From an uncultured Eubacteriales bacterium (GTDB lineage Bacteria > Bacillota > Clostridia > Oscillospirales > Acutalibacteraceae), in NCBI GenBank assembly GCA_900315875.1, contig ONAX01000011.1, positions 1 to 33,139 on the forward strand: a stretch of 33,139 nucleotides of DNA. The letters run 5' to 3'. Made by a program: the position numbers and the translations under genes. Shown in pieces: positions 9,543 through 18,041 of the stretch (position 1 is its first letter; every line of letters begins with the position of its first letter). The notes beneath the pieces are model-generated. The model saw only the letters and a list, made by a program, of their open reading frames with translations, made no database searches and was not told the origin of the DNA.

Positions 9543-10364
9543 TTATCTTGAATTGAGGTATCTGACATATTCGTCAAGACACATATCCATGCTCCTCATG
9601 TGTGAAGCATTCTGCATACCGACATAGCGGAACAGCGAATCATCCTCGCCAAAGCCCGTTGAGCTTTCCTTGCCCTCAGGATAACGCAGGATAAAGCCGT
9701 ATCTTATGCTGTTAGACATAAGCCAGTAATATTCCTCGCTACCCTTGAAGCTTCCGCTTCTGAGCGATGAAAAACGCACGCAAAGCCCCGTCTGAAGCTC
9801 GCTGTGATTTTCCGCAGGAACAGTGTTTTCGGCTTCCTCAAGCGCCCTGGAATTGCTGTATCCATTCTGCGCGATAAGCCTCTGCACCTCATCCATATAT
9901 ACCTCGTGCTGCTGTTCGGGAGAGATATATCCGACGTCGCAGCTCAGCGCCATCCCCTCTTTTTTTGCAGCGTCAAGCATTGCCTGCAAATCGGGAATTA
10001 TCATCTTATCGACCTGAATGCCGCCGAAGCTGTCAAGATTCAGGGCATAGTCGCCCGGCAGGGGACTGTCCGGAGATACTATCAGCAGCAGCTTGGAATC
10101 GTCATACACCTCAGCATCACTCTGGACGCTGCTTTGCGTCTGCGCAGGCGCAAACAATCCGGAAAACTGATTCAGTCCTATAATAAGCCCGGTTATAGCG
10201 AGCAGTATCATAATTATGGGCAGTATTATCAGCGCGGTTTTTAGTTTTTTTGCCGCGCTGTCGTCATCCATTGTAAATTCATTTTTCTGGCGCTTGCTGC
10301 GCTGTGGCTTTTTCTTGCCCTTGCCGAGGGTAGATTTAACCGAGATGATCTCATCTCTTCTCAA
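9543..10364 (-). CDS. VanY-like (peptidase M15B) membrane protein lacking zinc ligands
   Basis: About 273 aa. A basic N-terminus and one membrane helix (about residues 42-64) put the C-terminal domain outside the cell. That domain aligns by eye with D,D-carboxypeptidases of the VanY/DacB type: LLLIVSPDSPLPGDY, a substrate-binding stretch GYISPEQQ, SELQTGLCVRF, IRYGFILRYPEGKESSTGFG and FRYVG. The catalytic positions are changed. The SxHxxGxAxD motif reads SELQTGLCVR, so His becomes Leu and Asp becomes Arg. The ExWH motif is replaced by DDSLF. The Arg of the GYR motif is Ile. It should therefore be an inactive, possibly peptidoglycan-binding, relative. The start chosen is a TTG six bases after GGGGGTG; a GTG three codons earlier is possible. 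It sits 31 bases after nadA. Confidence 0.78.
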   Translation of the reverse strand: MRRDEIISVKSTLGKGKKKPQRSKRQKNEFTMDDDSAAKKLKTALIILPIIMILLAITGLIIGLNQFSGLFAPAQTQSSVQSDAEVYDDSKLLLIVSPDSPLPGDYALNLDSFGGIQVDKMIIPDLQAMLDAAKKEGMALSCDVGYISPEQQHEVYMDEVQRLIAQNGYSNSRALEEAENTVPAENHSELQTGLCVRFSSLRSGSFKGSEEYYWLMSNSIRYGFILRYPEGKESSTGFGEDDSLFRYVGMQNASHMRSMDMCLDEYVRYLNSR

Positions 10365-10395
10365 AAGTAGCACCCCCAGAATAGCGGCGCATATA

Positions 10396-11313
10396 TCAGC
10401 CGCCCATTTCTATCATTTTATCTATACATTTTCTTGCCTGTTCAATAAGCTCTGCGTCCATCTTGATTTCCTCGCCGCCGTCAAAGCGAACACAGTTCAG
10501 AACATCGACGAGTGTGGTCGATTTCATATTTTCGCAGATAAGGCTCTTTGTCAGCGGATAGAATTTCTTATCGGGACATTCATACTGCAGGTGCTCGGAA
10601 ATGCTGTTTTCCGTACCAATGATAAATTCCTTTGCATCGGACTTTCTTGCAAAATCCATTATTCCCGATGTTGAACCCACGTAATCAGCCTGCGAGGAAA
10701 CCTCCGGCACGCACTCCGGGTGAACAAGGAACAGCGCATCCGGGTGCAGCTTCTTTGCAAGCGTTACTGCCTCCGGTCTAACGGCGGCATGCACCGGACA
10801 GCCGCCGCGCAGGAGCTTGAAGGTTTTCTCCGGCAGCATGCTCTGCACATATGCTCCGAGATTGCAGTCGGGGATAAAAAGAATCTTATCGTTTTCTATT
10901 GCCTTACATATCTTGAGAGCCGAGCTTGATGTAACGCAAACGTCGCACACGGTCTTGAGTGATGCAGTAGTGTTGATGTAAGCAACAACCGTATAATCAG
11001 GATACTGCTCCTTGACATCAGAAATGAATTCCCTGCTCATCTGCTCAGCCATAGGACAGCCTGCAAGAGGATTTGAAAGATACACCCTCTTCTCCGGAGA
11101 GAGCATCTTCACTGTTTCAGCCATAAAGCGAACTCCGCACATAAGCACATTGCGGTTTTTCACCGTTGCTGCAGCCTTACTCAGTGCATAGCTGTCACCT
11201 GAAAAATCAGCAACCTCCAGAATGTCATGTGTCTGGTAGCTGTGCGCCAGTATGCAGAAATCATTTTCCTTTTTAAGTCTGATTATTTCGTCCTGTACTT
11301 CTCTAACAGTCAT
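10396..11313 (-). CDS. nadA: Quinolinate synthase NadA
   Basis: Condenses iminoaspartate with dihydroxyacetone phosphate to quinolinate for de novo NAD synthesis, using a 4Fe-4S cluster. At 305 aa it has the compact Thermotoga-like size. The three cluster cysteines expected for this form are present: C86 (NPLAGCPMAEQ), C172 (RGGCPVH) and C260 (SLICENMK). Substrate motifs AHSYQTHDILEVADFSGDSY, MCGVRFMAETVK, VHPECVPEV and YVGSTSGIM are visible. GGAG lies nine bases before the ATG. No nadB or nadC is in the window, so the other NAD genes would be elsewhere. It heads a three-gene minus-strand group with the VanY-like and CinA-like genes. Confidence 0.93.
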   Translation of the reverse strand: MTVREVQDEIIRLKKENDFCILAHSYQTHDILEVADFSGDSYALSKAAATVKNRNVLMCGVRFMAETVKMLSPEKRVYLSNPLAGCPMAEQMSREFISDVKEQYPDYTVVAYINTTASLKTVCDVCVTSSSALKICKAIENDKILFIPDCNLGAYVQSMLPEKTFKLLRGGCPVHAAVRPEAVTLAKKLHPDALFLVHPECVPEVSSQADYVGSTSGIMDFARKSDAKEFIIGTENSISEHLQYECPDKKFYPLTKSLICENMKSTTLVDVLNCVRFDGGEEIKMDAELIEQARKCIDKMIEMGG

Positions 11314-11414
11314 ATCTATTACTCCAAACGCTATGTATTATCCTGCCATCGGGCGCAGCTCTGCATGCAAGAACCGGTCTGAGGCAGGGAATTTGTCAAG
11401 TATTAGCTGAAATT

Positions 11415-11455
11415 TGTCAAGTTTGCTTGACATTTTGTATCTGCTATGCTACAAT
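11415..11455 (+). promoter_or_regulatory. Near-consensus sigma-A promoter with palindrome over -35
   Basis: TTGACA at 11427-11432, a 17-base spacer, an extended TG, and TACAAT at 11450-11455 on the plus strand. A 7-bp palindrome TGTCAAG-TTTG-CTTGACA (11415-11432) covers the -35. A second TTTGTCAAG half-site lies at 11392-11400. No plus-strand gene follows; transcription would run antisense into the rubredoxin gene that ends at 11469. Confidence 0.65.
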
Positions 11456-11468
11456 AATAGTCACAAAC

Positions 11469-12113
11469 CTATTCTTTTTTGAACACCGATTTCGGTGCGC
11501 CGCATATGGGACATACCCAGTCATCCGGAAGCTCATCGAACGGGATCAGCGGATCGCTGTATTCGTATTTACAGATCGTGCAGATATATTTATCGACTTC
11601 TTCTTCCTTTTCGGGAACAAAGGTCGGCGCATATTTCGGAGATTTGCCCTTGATAACATTGCGGTAGAAATCATAGGTCATAGGCGTGCCCTTTATAGAT
11701 TCGCTGCCGGCCTTCGGCTCAGCGATGAATATCGTATGGGTCACGGTTTCGATCGTATGGACAACCTTGCACAGGAACCAGCAGCATATATCCTCGCGGA
11801 TAACGGGACATCCCTCGCGGAGCATTTTATATCGGACGTTTGTCAGCTTATTGGTATCCCTGCCCGAGGTATAGCCGAGAGCGCCTATAGCCGTTCCCGA
11901 TGTATTTTCGGAAAGAACGCTTACGGTGAATTCGCCGTACTTCTTGATACATTCGTTAGTGTAGTTATTATGATTCACGCTTACTGCAATTGTCATCGGC
12001 AATGAAGATATCTGCATTACCGTATTGACGATGCACGCATTGGGGAAATTATCCCCCTTAACGCCTATGGCAAACATGCCATAGGAAAGCGAAGTAAGTA
12101 TTTTGTCATACAT
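11469..12113 (-). CDS. Flavin reductase-rubredoxin fusion (Hrb-like, high-molecular-weight rubredoxin)
   Basis: Redox protein of 214 aa. Residues 1-150 are a flavin reductase-like FMN-binding domain ([49 protein letters not shown]). The C-terminus is a complete rubredoxin with two CxxC iron sites ([12 protein letters not shown] and [15 protein letters not shown]). The same architecture occurs in Moorella Hrb, which passes electrons to flavodiiron proteins to reduce oxygen or nitric oxide; that role here is inference. The ATG chosen follows GAAGGGAG; an upstream TTG would add nine unlikely residues. It has its own promoter at 12179-12207. No flavodiiron protein lies next to it. Confidence 0.88.
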   Translation of the reverse strand: MYDKILTSLSYGMFAIGVKGDNFPNACIVNTVMQISSLPMTIAVSVNHNNYTNECIKKYGEFTVSVLSENTSGTAIGALGYTSGRDTNKLTNVRYKMLREGCPVIREDICCWFLCKVVHTIETVTHTIFIAEPKAGSESIKGTPMTYDFYRNVIKGKSPKYAPTFVPEKEEEVDKYICTICKYEYSDPLIPFDELPDDWVCPICGAPKSVFKKE

Positions 12114-12178
12114 AGGCCCGGCACTCCCTTCGGATGGCAAGCATTCTGGTGCTTATCCTCGATTTTTATATTACACTA

Positions 12179-12207
12179 ATAATACCATATCAGACACCAT
12201 TTTACAA
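12179..12207 (-). promoter_or_regulatory. Sigma-A promoter for Hrb-like gene
   Basis: On the minus strand TTGTAA (12207-12202), a 17-base spacer, then TATTAT (12184-12179), about 65 bases before the flavin reductase-rubredoxin ATG. Confidence 0.55.
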
Positions 12208-12259
12208 GAAAAATTTTTCCATTCGCCAACGTAATGCCGGACCCGATAATTTACTCTTT

Positions 12260-12703
12260 TCAAAATCCCTGCATCAAAAAGTACACTGCGCCGTATATTA
12301 CGGAAGCCACTGTACCGTAAACGATAACGGGTCCTGCGATAATAAACATTTTCGCACCGACACCCGGAACAAAGCCTTCGCTTTTAAATTCCATCGCAGG
12401 GGATGCCACAGCATTGGAAAAACCCGTTATCGGGACAAGAGTTCCTGCTCCGGCATATTTTGCGATATTATCATAAAGACCGAGAGCGGTAAAAAACGCT
12501 CCGAGAAAAACAAGAGTAACGCTTGCAAGGCAGCGCGAATCCTGCAGTTCCATGCCAAAGCCGGTAAACAGTTCGGTAATAATCTGTCCGATAAAGCATA
12601 TTAATCCACCGACAAAAAAGGCACGCATGCAGTTTTTGAGCACCGGACTTTTCGGAACGCTGCATTCCACAAGCTTTGCGTATTCTTTACTTGTTATATC
12701 CAT
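12260..12703 (-). CDS. spoVAC: Stage V sporulation protein AC (SpoVAC)
   Basis: Polytopic membrane protein of 147 aa, the usual SpoVAC length. The family signature PKSPVLKNCMRAFFVGGLICFIGQ is followed by hydrophobic segments, GAGTLVPITGFSNAVASPAMEFKSEGFVPGVGAKMF and a last helix. In spore formers SpoVAC is a mechanosensitive channel component for dipicolinate movement with SpoVAD and SpoVAE(B). Neither partner is next to it here: the downstream gene is the rubredoxin fusion and the upstream neighbour is divergent. The ATG follows GGGAGATG at eight bases. The promoter region shared with the cysteine desulfurase is only 67 bases and holds an inverted repeat. Confidence 0.9.
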   Translation of the reverse strand: MDITSKEYAKLVECSVPKSPVLKNCMRAFFVGGLICFIGQIITELFTGFGMELQDSRCLASVTLVFLGAFFTALGLYDNIAKYAGAGTLVPITGFSNAVASPAMEFKSEGFVPGVGAKMFIIAGPVIVYGTVASVIYGAVYFLMQGF

Positions 12704-12715
12704 CAAATCATCTCC

Positions 12716-12733
12716 CGGTAATATTTTTTACCG
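12716..12733. promoter_or_regulatory. Inverted repeat between divergent spoVAC and desulfurase genes
   Basis: CGGTAA at 12716-12721 mirrors TTACCG at 12728-12733 around an AT core. Its central position between two divergent starts would suit an operator, but no regulator is identifiable. Confidence 0.35.
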
Positions 12734-12770
12734 CGCAGCAATAAAATATTCAGATAAAAGGAAGACATAA

Positions 12771-13907
12771 ATGAACGAAATCTATCTTGACAACAGTGCC
12801 ACAACACGAACAAGCGATTCAGCCGCAGCAAAGGCAGTGCAGATAATGACGCAGCTGTACGGCAATCCGTCGTCGCTGCACTCAAAGGGACTGGAAGCTG
12901 AACACGAGCTGAAAAAAGCCCGGGAGATTGTGGCTTCATCCATCGGCGCTGCGCCCGGAGAAATATATTTCACCTCCGGCGGCACGGAGGCAAACAATAC
13001 CGCTGTGTTCGGTGCAGCAAAAGCTCTGTGCCGCAGAGGAAAGCGAATAGTCACTACAGCTATAGAGCATTCATCGGTCATCGAAAGCATGCAGCAGCTT
13101 GAGCGTGAGGGCTTCGAGGTCATTTACCTTACTCCCGACAAAAGCGGCAGGATTAACCCTGATGACATAAAAGCCGCTGTTAATTCAGATACGATTCTTG
13201 TAAGCATAATGCTTGTCAATAACGAAACCGGAGCCGTGCAGCCCGTCGAAACTGCAGCCTCGGCAATAAAGCGCAGCTCTTCCCCTGCCCTGCTGCACGT
13301 TGACGCCGTTCAGGCATATCTGAAAATGCCGTTTACGACAAAAAAGCTGAAAGCTGACCTTATCAGCGTCAGCGGACACAAAATACACGGTCCGAAGGGC
13401 GTAGGTGCACTATACGTAAGGCGCGGCGTACGTATACTTCCGTTACACTACGGCGGCGAGCAGCAGGAAAAGCTTCGTCCCGGCACAGAGCCGCTGCCGC
13501 TTATCTGCGCAATGGCTCAGGCTGTAAGCGAATACCCCACCGGCAGCGCAGACAATAATTATATTCATACACTGAATGCTCACTGCCGTCGACTGTTATC
13601 GGAAACGGACGGAATAGTAATCAATTCAGACGAAAGCTGTTCAGACTACATCATCAATTTTTCCGCACCCGGACTGCGCTCGGAAACGCTCCTCCATTAC
13701 CTTGAGCAGTACGGTATATATGTTTCAAGCGGTTCAGCATGTGCAAAGGGTCACAAAAGTCATGTCCTTTCCGCAATGGGACTTGACTCTGCTCTGATAG
13801 ATTCCGCTGTAAGAGTAAGCTTTTCTCACGAAAATACTATGGAAAACATTGATTATTTTATAAATAAACTGGAAACAGGGCTTCACACTCTTGCAAGAAG
13901 CAAATAA
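12771..13907 (+). CDS. nifS: Cysteine desulfurase, NifS/IscS family
   Basis: PLP enzyme of 378 aa that takes sulfur from cysteine as a persulfide. Visible residues are the N-terminal YLDNSATT, SGGTEANN, H100 in AIEHSS stacking on PLP, D178 in HVDAVQ, the Schiff-base lysine K204 in SGHKIHGPKG, RPGTEPLPL, and the catalytic C324 in VSSGSACAKG. The start follows AAGGAAG at six bases. ThiI begins 106 bases downstream in the same direction, so the main task is probably to supply persulfide sulfur to ThiI for 4-thiouridine in tRNA, as for NifZ-ThiI in Bacillus. It can be compared with iscS, but no Fe-S assembly genes are adjacent. Confidence 0.93.
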   Translation: MNEIYLDNSATTRTSDSAAAKAVQIMTQLYGNPSSLHSKGLEAEHELKKAREIVASSIGAAPGEIYFTSGGTEANNTAVFGAAKALCRRGKRIVTTAIEHSSVIESMQQLEREGFEVIYLTPDKSGRINPDDIKAAVNSDTILVSIMLVNNETGAVQPVETAASAIKRSSSPALLHVDAVQAYLKMPFTTKKLKADLISVSGHKIHGPKGVGALYVRRGVRILPLHYGGEQQEKLRPGTEPLPLICAMAQAVSEYPTGSADNNYIHTLNAHCRRLLSETDGIVINSDESCSDYIINFSAPGLRSETLLHYLEQYGIYVSSGSACAKGHKSHVLSAMGLDSALIDSAVRVSFSHENTMENIDYFINKLETGLHTLARSK

Positions 13908-14013
13908 AAATGGTAAAATGATATTTGTGCGCCCTGTGGCTGCACTGCATGATACAGGGAAGATAAGCCGGAGTTATTATTCTGCGCCGGCAATTCAACA
14001 AGGGAGTAATCGG

Positions 14014-15180
14014 ATGAAGGAAGTCATTTTGATAAAACTCGGTGAGATCGTTCTTAAAGGTCTTAACCGTAAAAATTTTGAGGACAGGCTGATAAAAAGC
14101 CTCCGCCGCCGTCTGCACAAGCTCGGCTCCTATCAGGTAAGGGCTTCACAGTCCACAATTACCGTTACGCCGATGGACGACGATGCGGATATGGACGAAG
14201 CAGCCGACTGCGTATCAAAGGTTTTCGGCATTGCAGCGTTTTCACGCGCATGTGTTGCTGAAAAAGATATCGAAAGCATAAAGCAGGCTGCCGGTATTTA
14301 CCTGCGCGAGCGCTTTGAAGAGGCAAAGAGCTTCAAGGTTGAAAGCAAACGCTCCGACAAGAAATTCCCCCTCACCTCTCCGGAGATATCAAGAGAGGTC
14401 GGAACATATCTTGCGGACATGTACCCGGATGTTGCTGTGGATGTTCATAACCCTGATGCCGTTGTCACTGTAGAAATACGCGATACCGCAGCGTACATTC
14501 ACTGCGGAGTTATCCGCGGAGCAGGCGGTATTCCCGTCGGAACAGGCGGCAAGGCTGCAATTCTTATTTCCGGCGGAATCGACAGTCCTGTTGCTGCGTA
14601 TATGATGGCAAAACGAGGCGTTGAGCTGACGGCTATTCATTTTGCAAGTCCGCCTTATACGAGCGTACGCGCTGAGGAAAAGGTTGCGGAGCTGCTCAGA
14701 CGGGTTTCTGCATACAGCGGAAGGCTCAACATGTACACCGTTCCGTTCACAAAGCTGCAGGAAGAAATACGTGACAAGTGCCACGAGGAATACTTTACAA
14801 TAATAATGCGCCGTTTCATGATGATGATAGCGCAGCAGATCGCAGCACAGAACGAATGTCAGGCACTGATAACCGGCGAAAGCCTCGGTCAGGTAGCAAG
14901 CCAGACTATCGGCGCTATTGCCTGCACAGACGAGGTGTGCACGATGCCGGTATTCCGTCCCCTTATCGGAATGGACAAGGAAGAGATAATCGAGATTTCC
15001 AGAAAGATCGATACCTTCGAGGTTTCCATCCAGCCGTATGAGGACTGCTGCACGGTATTTACACCGAAGCATCCGAGAACAAGACCGGTGCTGAAAAACG
15101 TAATTGCAGAACAGAAAAAAATAGATTATCTGCCGCTTATTGAAGAGGCAGTCAAAAACGCAAGGCTCACTGAGCTTTGA
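14014..15180 (+). CDS. thiI: tRNA 4-thiouridine synthase ThiI
   Basis: Adenylates U8 of tRNA and transfers sulfur from a desulfurase persulfide. The protein is 388 aa: a ferredoxin-like plus THUMP region (about 1-165), then a PP-loop ATPase domain with ISGGIDSPVAAYMM at 184-197, ALITGESLGQVASQT and YEDCCTVFTPKHP near the end. The C-terminal rhodanese domain of enterobacterial ThiI is absent, as usual in Firmicutes. The ATG chosen begins MKEVILIKLGEIVLKG, the universal ThiI start, and follows AGGGAG. A longer frame from 13891 would add 41 residues overlapping the desulfurase end and is rejected. Confidence 0.95.
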   Translation: MKEVILIKLGEIVLKGLNRKNFEDRLIKSLRRRLHKLGSYQVRASQSTITVTPMDDDADMDEAADCVSKVFGIAAFSRACVAEKDIESIKQAAGIYLRERFEEAKSFKVESKRSDKKFPLTSPEISREVGTYLADMYPDVAVDVHNPDAVVTVEIRDTAAYIHCGVIRGAGGIPVGTGGKAAILISGGIDSPVAAYMMAKRGVELTAIHFASPPYTSVRAEEKVAELLRRVSAYSGRLNMYTVPFTKLQEEIRDKCHEEYFTIIMRRFMMMIAQQIAAQNECQALITGESLGQVASQTIGAIACTDEVCTMPVFRPLIGMDKEEIIEISRKIDTFEVSIQPYEDCCTVFTPKHPRTRPVLKNVIAEQKKIDYLPLIEEAVKNARLTEL

Positions 15181-15233
15181 TTGTATAAATATTTGCGCCG
15201 CAGGCGACAGATCATCCAGGGAGTGACAGAGAA

Positions 15234-17801
15234 ATGAATACCGAGCTGTATTTTCCGAGAGAGGGCAAATCATTCGCCCAGACGTCGGAAAAGGCATTTG
15301 AAAAAACTGTAAAAGAGCTTTCCGAAATCGATGTCAGCATCCTTTTCAAAACAGAGGTAAACCTGAGCCGGGAAAGCATTCAGCAGGCACTGAAGGAAAC
15401 AACCACCGGAAGTGAAAAGATTGATCTTATCTTTATTGCTGACGCTCTGAAAAGCTCAGATAAAAAGGAAGCAAATGAAATTGCTGCAAGCCTTGGCATT
15501 GAAGGCAAGCTGACGCCATTTGAAGCATCGCTGAAAAAGAGCGAGGAAACCAAAAAGGAAGCTAAAAAAGAAGAAGAGAAAAAATCAGCTTCCTCAGGCG
15601 CTCTGAAGCTTGAAAGCACTGAGGAAGAAAAAGAAGAGGAAAACGAAAACACTGCTCCGGTTCAGGATCAGGCAGAAGCCGATGAAGCATCATCAGTTGA
15701 AGCTGAAACAGAAAAGACCGAAAACAAGGGTCCCGAAAGCTTTACGGCATACTGCACTGAATACAAGAACACACTGATTGTACTCCTTCCGACAGAAGAA
15801 GCAACCGGAATGGATTTCAGCACGATGCTTTTTGCTGCTGCAAGTTCAACGATTAATCCAAAACAGAAAAATTCCTTCTGGAAGCGCTTTATCCCCTGTT
15901 CCGGCGACAGTGCATTCGATGTTGTAAGAAAGGTTATCCTGCTGCTTGCAATTTGTACCTTCATAGTATCCTCGTGCATGCTCGTAAATATTCTTGTTCT
16001 CGAGCCGACGCAGAACGACAGCACTAACAACAGTATACGTGACCTGCTTGTATCCACCGATGAAGAGGAAAGCGGAGCTGTTGTCAAAAAACCCGTTGAC
16101 GGTTCAGAGGGCACACTTGTGGACTTCACAAACCTTCTTGCTGAAAACTCAGATACAATAGGCTGGGTAACGGTGCCGAATACGCTTATAGATTACGTTG
16201 TTGTTGCTCCGCCGGAAAGCGATCCTGAATATTACCTGTACAGGGATTTCTACGGCAACGGCAGCAAATACGGTACTGTATTCCTCGACTACCGCAGCAG
16301 AGTTGATTCGAAAAATATGATCCTGCACGGACACCACATGCAGGACGGCAGAATGTTCGCTAATCTGAAATATTACGAGGATATCGATTTCTACAAAAAG
16401 ACGCCGATATTCACCTACAACACCATATATGAAAAGGCAAAATGGGAAATCATTTCTATCTTCAAGACAAATACACTCGATTATCAGGGAGATTTCTTCA
16501 ACTACCTCAGAGGAGATTTCCAGAATGATTACGATTTCCTCAATTTCATTTATCAGGTCCGTGAGCGTTCTATCATCGACACTCCCGTCAAGGTAAACGA
16601 ATACGATACCATCGTTACACTTTCAACCTGTGCTTACGACTTTGAATCCTTCCGCTTCGTTGTCGTTGCAAGAAAGGTCCGTGACGGCGAAAAAGCTGAA
16701 GTTGATGTTTCCAAGGCAGCACACAACCCTGATCCGCTCTATCCGGATATCTGGTACAACACCTACGGCGGAACCAAGCCGGAGGTAACATCCTTCCAGG
16801 ATGCGTTCAACCATAAGAAGATCGACTGGTATGACGGTAAGCGCGATGACTGGTCCGAAAAGGATGACAAGGAACTGAACAAAACCCTTGACGAGGGCAA
16901 AGAAAAAGCTCTTGAAGAACTGACCAAGTTTGTTGAAGGACGCACATATTCTGATTCAAACAAAGAAAAGGTTGACGAAATACTCAAGCAGTATACCGAA
17001 ATGATCAATAAGGCTACAAGCGGATCTGAAGTTAACGAAATCTACCGCAACGCACTTGTGTCTATCCGAGCTGTGCAGACTATTTCCGAGGCAGAGGCTT
17101 CCGATCTTGAGAAGTCAAGACTTGAAAGCGAAACACTACTTGAAAACAAAAAGGCAAGCGCTAAGGTCGAACTGCACAATTCCATTGCAGGTAATACCTA
17201 TCGCACGACGCAGATGGATGCCGTAGAAAAAATCTTCAAGGGATACAACAGCAAGATTGACAAAGCAAAAACCGTTGAAGAAGTCGAAAGCCTTAAAAAG
17301 GAAGGTATAAGCCTTCTCGCAAAAATCAAAACGGCTGATGAAATGACTAAAGAAGAGTCCGAAAGAAAAGAAGAAGAGGCTTCAAAGAAGGCAAAGGAAG
17401 CATCTGACAAGAAAGCGGCAGAAGAAGCTTCCAAGGCTGAGGCATCAAAGGCTGCAGCAGAACTGAAGGAACACAGAAATCAAGCAGTCAACGAAATTCA
17501 GAATTACGGTAATCTCGACAATTATGATTCTGCCGGTCGGGCAAAGGTCAACGGTATAAGAACTGTATACTCCGGCAAGATCAAATCTGCTAAGAGTATC
17601 AGCGAGATTGACACCCTGTTAGCAGAGGGAAAACAGGAAATAGACGCTGTTCCGCATAAAAAGGATGAACCTTCTGTTGAACCGCAGTCCTCAGAGGAGC
17701 CACAGTCCTCCGAAGAGCCGCAGTCTTCAGAACCGGAATCCTCGACTGAGGAATCCAGTGAGGAGAAATCCTCCACAGAACCCGAAGTTCCCGGCGACTG
17801 A
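15234..17801 (+). CDS. Class B sortase with long N-terminal cytoplasmic domain and C-terminal coiled-coil/Ser-Glu tail
   Basis: Transpeptidase of 855 aa, over three times the usual SrtB length. Residues 1-100 and 168-210 form a cytoplasmic domain split by an acidic Lys/Glu linker. It resembles the CinA-like protein at 8909-9526 (DLIFIADALKSSD; TLIVLLPTEEATGMD). One membrane helix lies at about 231-255. The sortase domain (about 295-485) has WVTVPNTLIDYVVV, H367 in LHGHHMQDGRMF, C466 in TLSTCAYDF and R474, the full His-Cys-Arg triad. After it come two or three FIVAR-like helical repeats (about 555-790) and a low-complexity PQSSEEPQSSEEP tail. It follows thiI by 53 bases and has its own terminator. 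It may anchor or polymerise surface proteins; substrates are unknown. Confidence 0.87.
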   Translation: MNTELYFPREGKSFAQTSEKAFEKTVKELSEIDVSILFKTEVNLSRESIQQALKETTTGSEKIDLIFIADALKSSDKKEANEIAASLGIEGKLTPFEASLKKSEETKKEAKKEEEKKSASSGALKLESTEEEKEEENENTAPVQDQAEADEASSVEAETEKTENKGPESFTAYCTEYKNTLIVLLPTEEATGMDFSTMLFAAASSTINPKQKNSFWKRFIPCSGDSAFDVVRKVILLLAICTFIVSSCMLVNILVLEPTQNDSTNNSIRDLLVSTDEEESGAVVKKPVDGSEGTLVDFTNLLAENSDTIGWVTVPNTLIDYVVVAPPESDPEYYLYRDFYGNGSKYGTVFLDYRSRVDSKNMILHGHHMQDGRMFANLKYYEDIDFYKKTPIFTYNTIYEKAKWEIISIFKTNTLDYQGDFFNYLRGDFQNDYDFLNFIYQVRERSIIDTPVKVNEYDTIVTLSTCAYDFESFRFVVVARKVRDGEKAEVDVSKAAHNPDPLYPDIWYNTYGGTKPEVTSFQDAFNHKKIDWYDGKRDDWSEKDDKELNKTLDEGKEKALEELTKFVEGRTYSDSNKEKVDEILKQYTEMINKATSGSEVNEIYRNALVSIRAVQTISEAEASDLEKSRLESETLLENKKASAKVELHNSIAGNTYRTTQMDAVEKIFKGYNSKIDKAKTVEEVESLKKEGISLLAKIKTADEMTKEESERKEEEASKKAKEASDKKAAEEASKAEASKAAAELKEHRNQAVNEIQNYGNLDNYDSAGRAKVNGIRTVYSGKIKSAKSISEIDTLLAEGKQEIDAVPHKKDEPSVEPQSSEEPQSSEEPQSSEPESSTEESSEEKSSTEPEVPGD

Positions 17802-17829
17802 TACGGCAGCAACCACAGCTAAACTCCAG

Positions 17830-17864
17830 GCTCCCGCCAGAACAATGGCGGGAGCTTTGTTTTA
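17830..17864 (+). terminator. Rho-independent terminator after sortase
   Basis: GCTCCCGCCA (17830-17839) pairs perfectly with TGGCGGGAGC (17846-17855), loop GAACAA, followed by TTTGTTTTA. Confidence 0.9.
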
Positions 17865-17979
17865 ATCTATTACATCATAAATAATTAACTAAGGCACAAT
17901 GTCAAAGAGGAATGAATAACCGCAGAACTAACGGACTAAACTCACTTTTATACAACCATCAAAAAATGTCTGATTTTTC

Positions 17980-18008
17980 TTGAAATAGCCTGTCGTCTGT
18001 GGTAAAAT
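17980..18008 (+). promoter_or_regulatory. Sigma-A promoter for lipoprotein gene
   Basis: TTGAAA (17980-17985), a 17-base spacer, TAAAAT (18003-18008), about 33 bases before the ATG at 18042. Confidence 0.7.
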
Positions 18009-18041
18009 CTATATAACACTTTAAGGAAAGAGGTTGTCAGT

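Noticed and set aside
13891-14013. N-terminal extension of ThiI
   Set aside because: It overlaps the desulfurase 3' end, has no family similarity, and a good ribosome site and canonical ThiI start occur at 14014.
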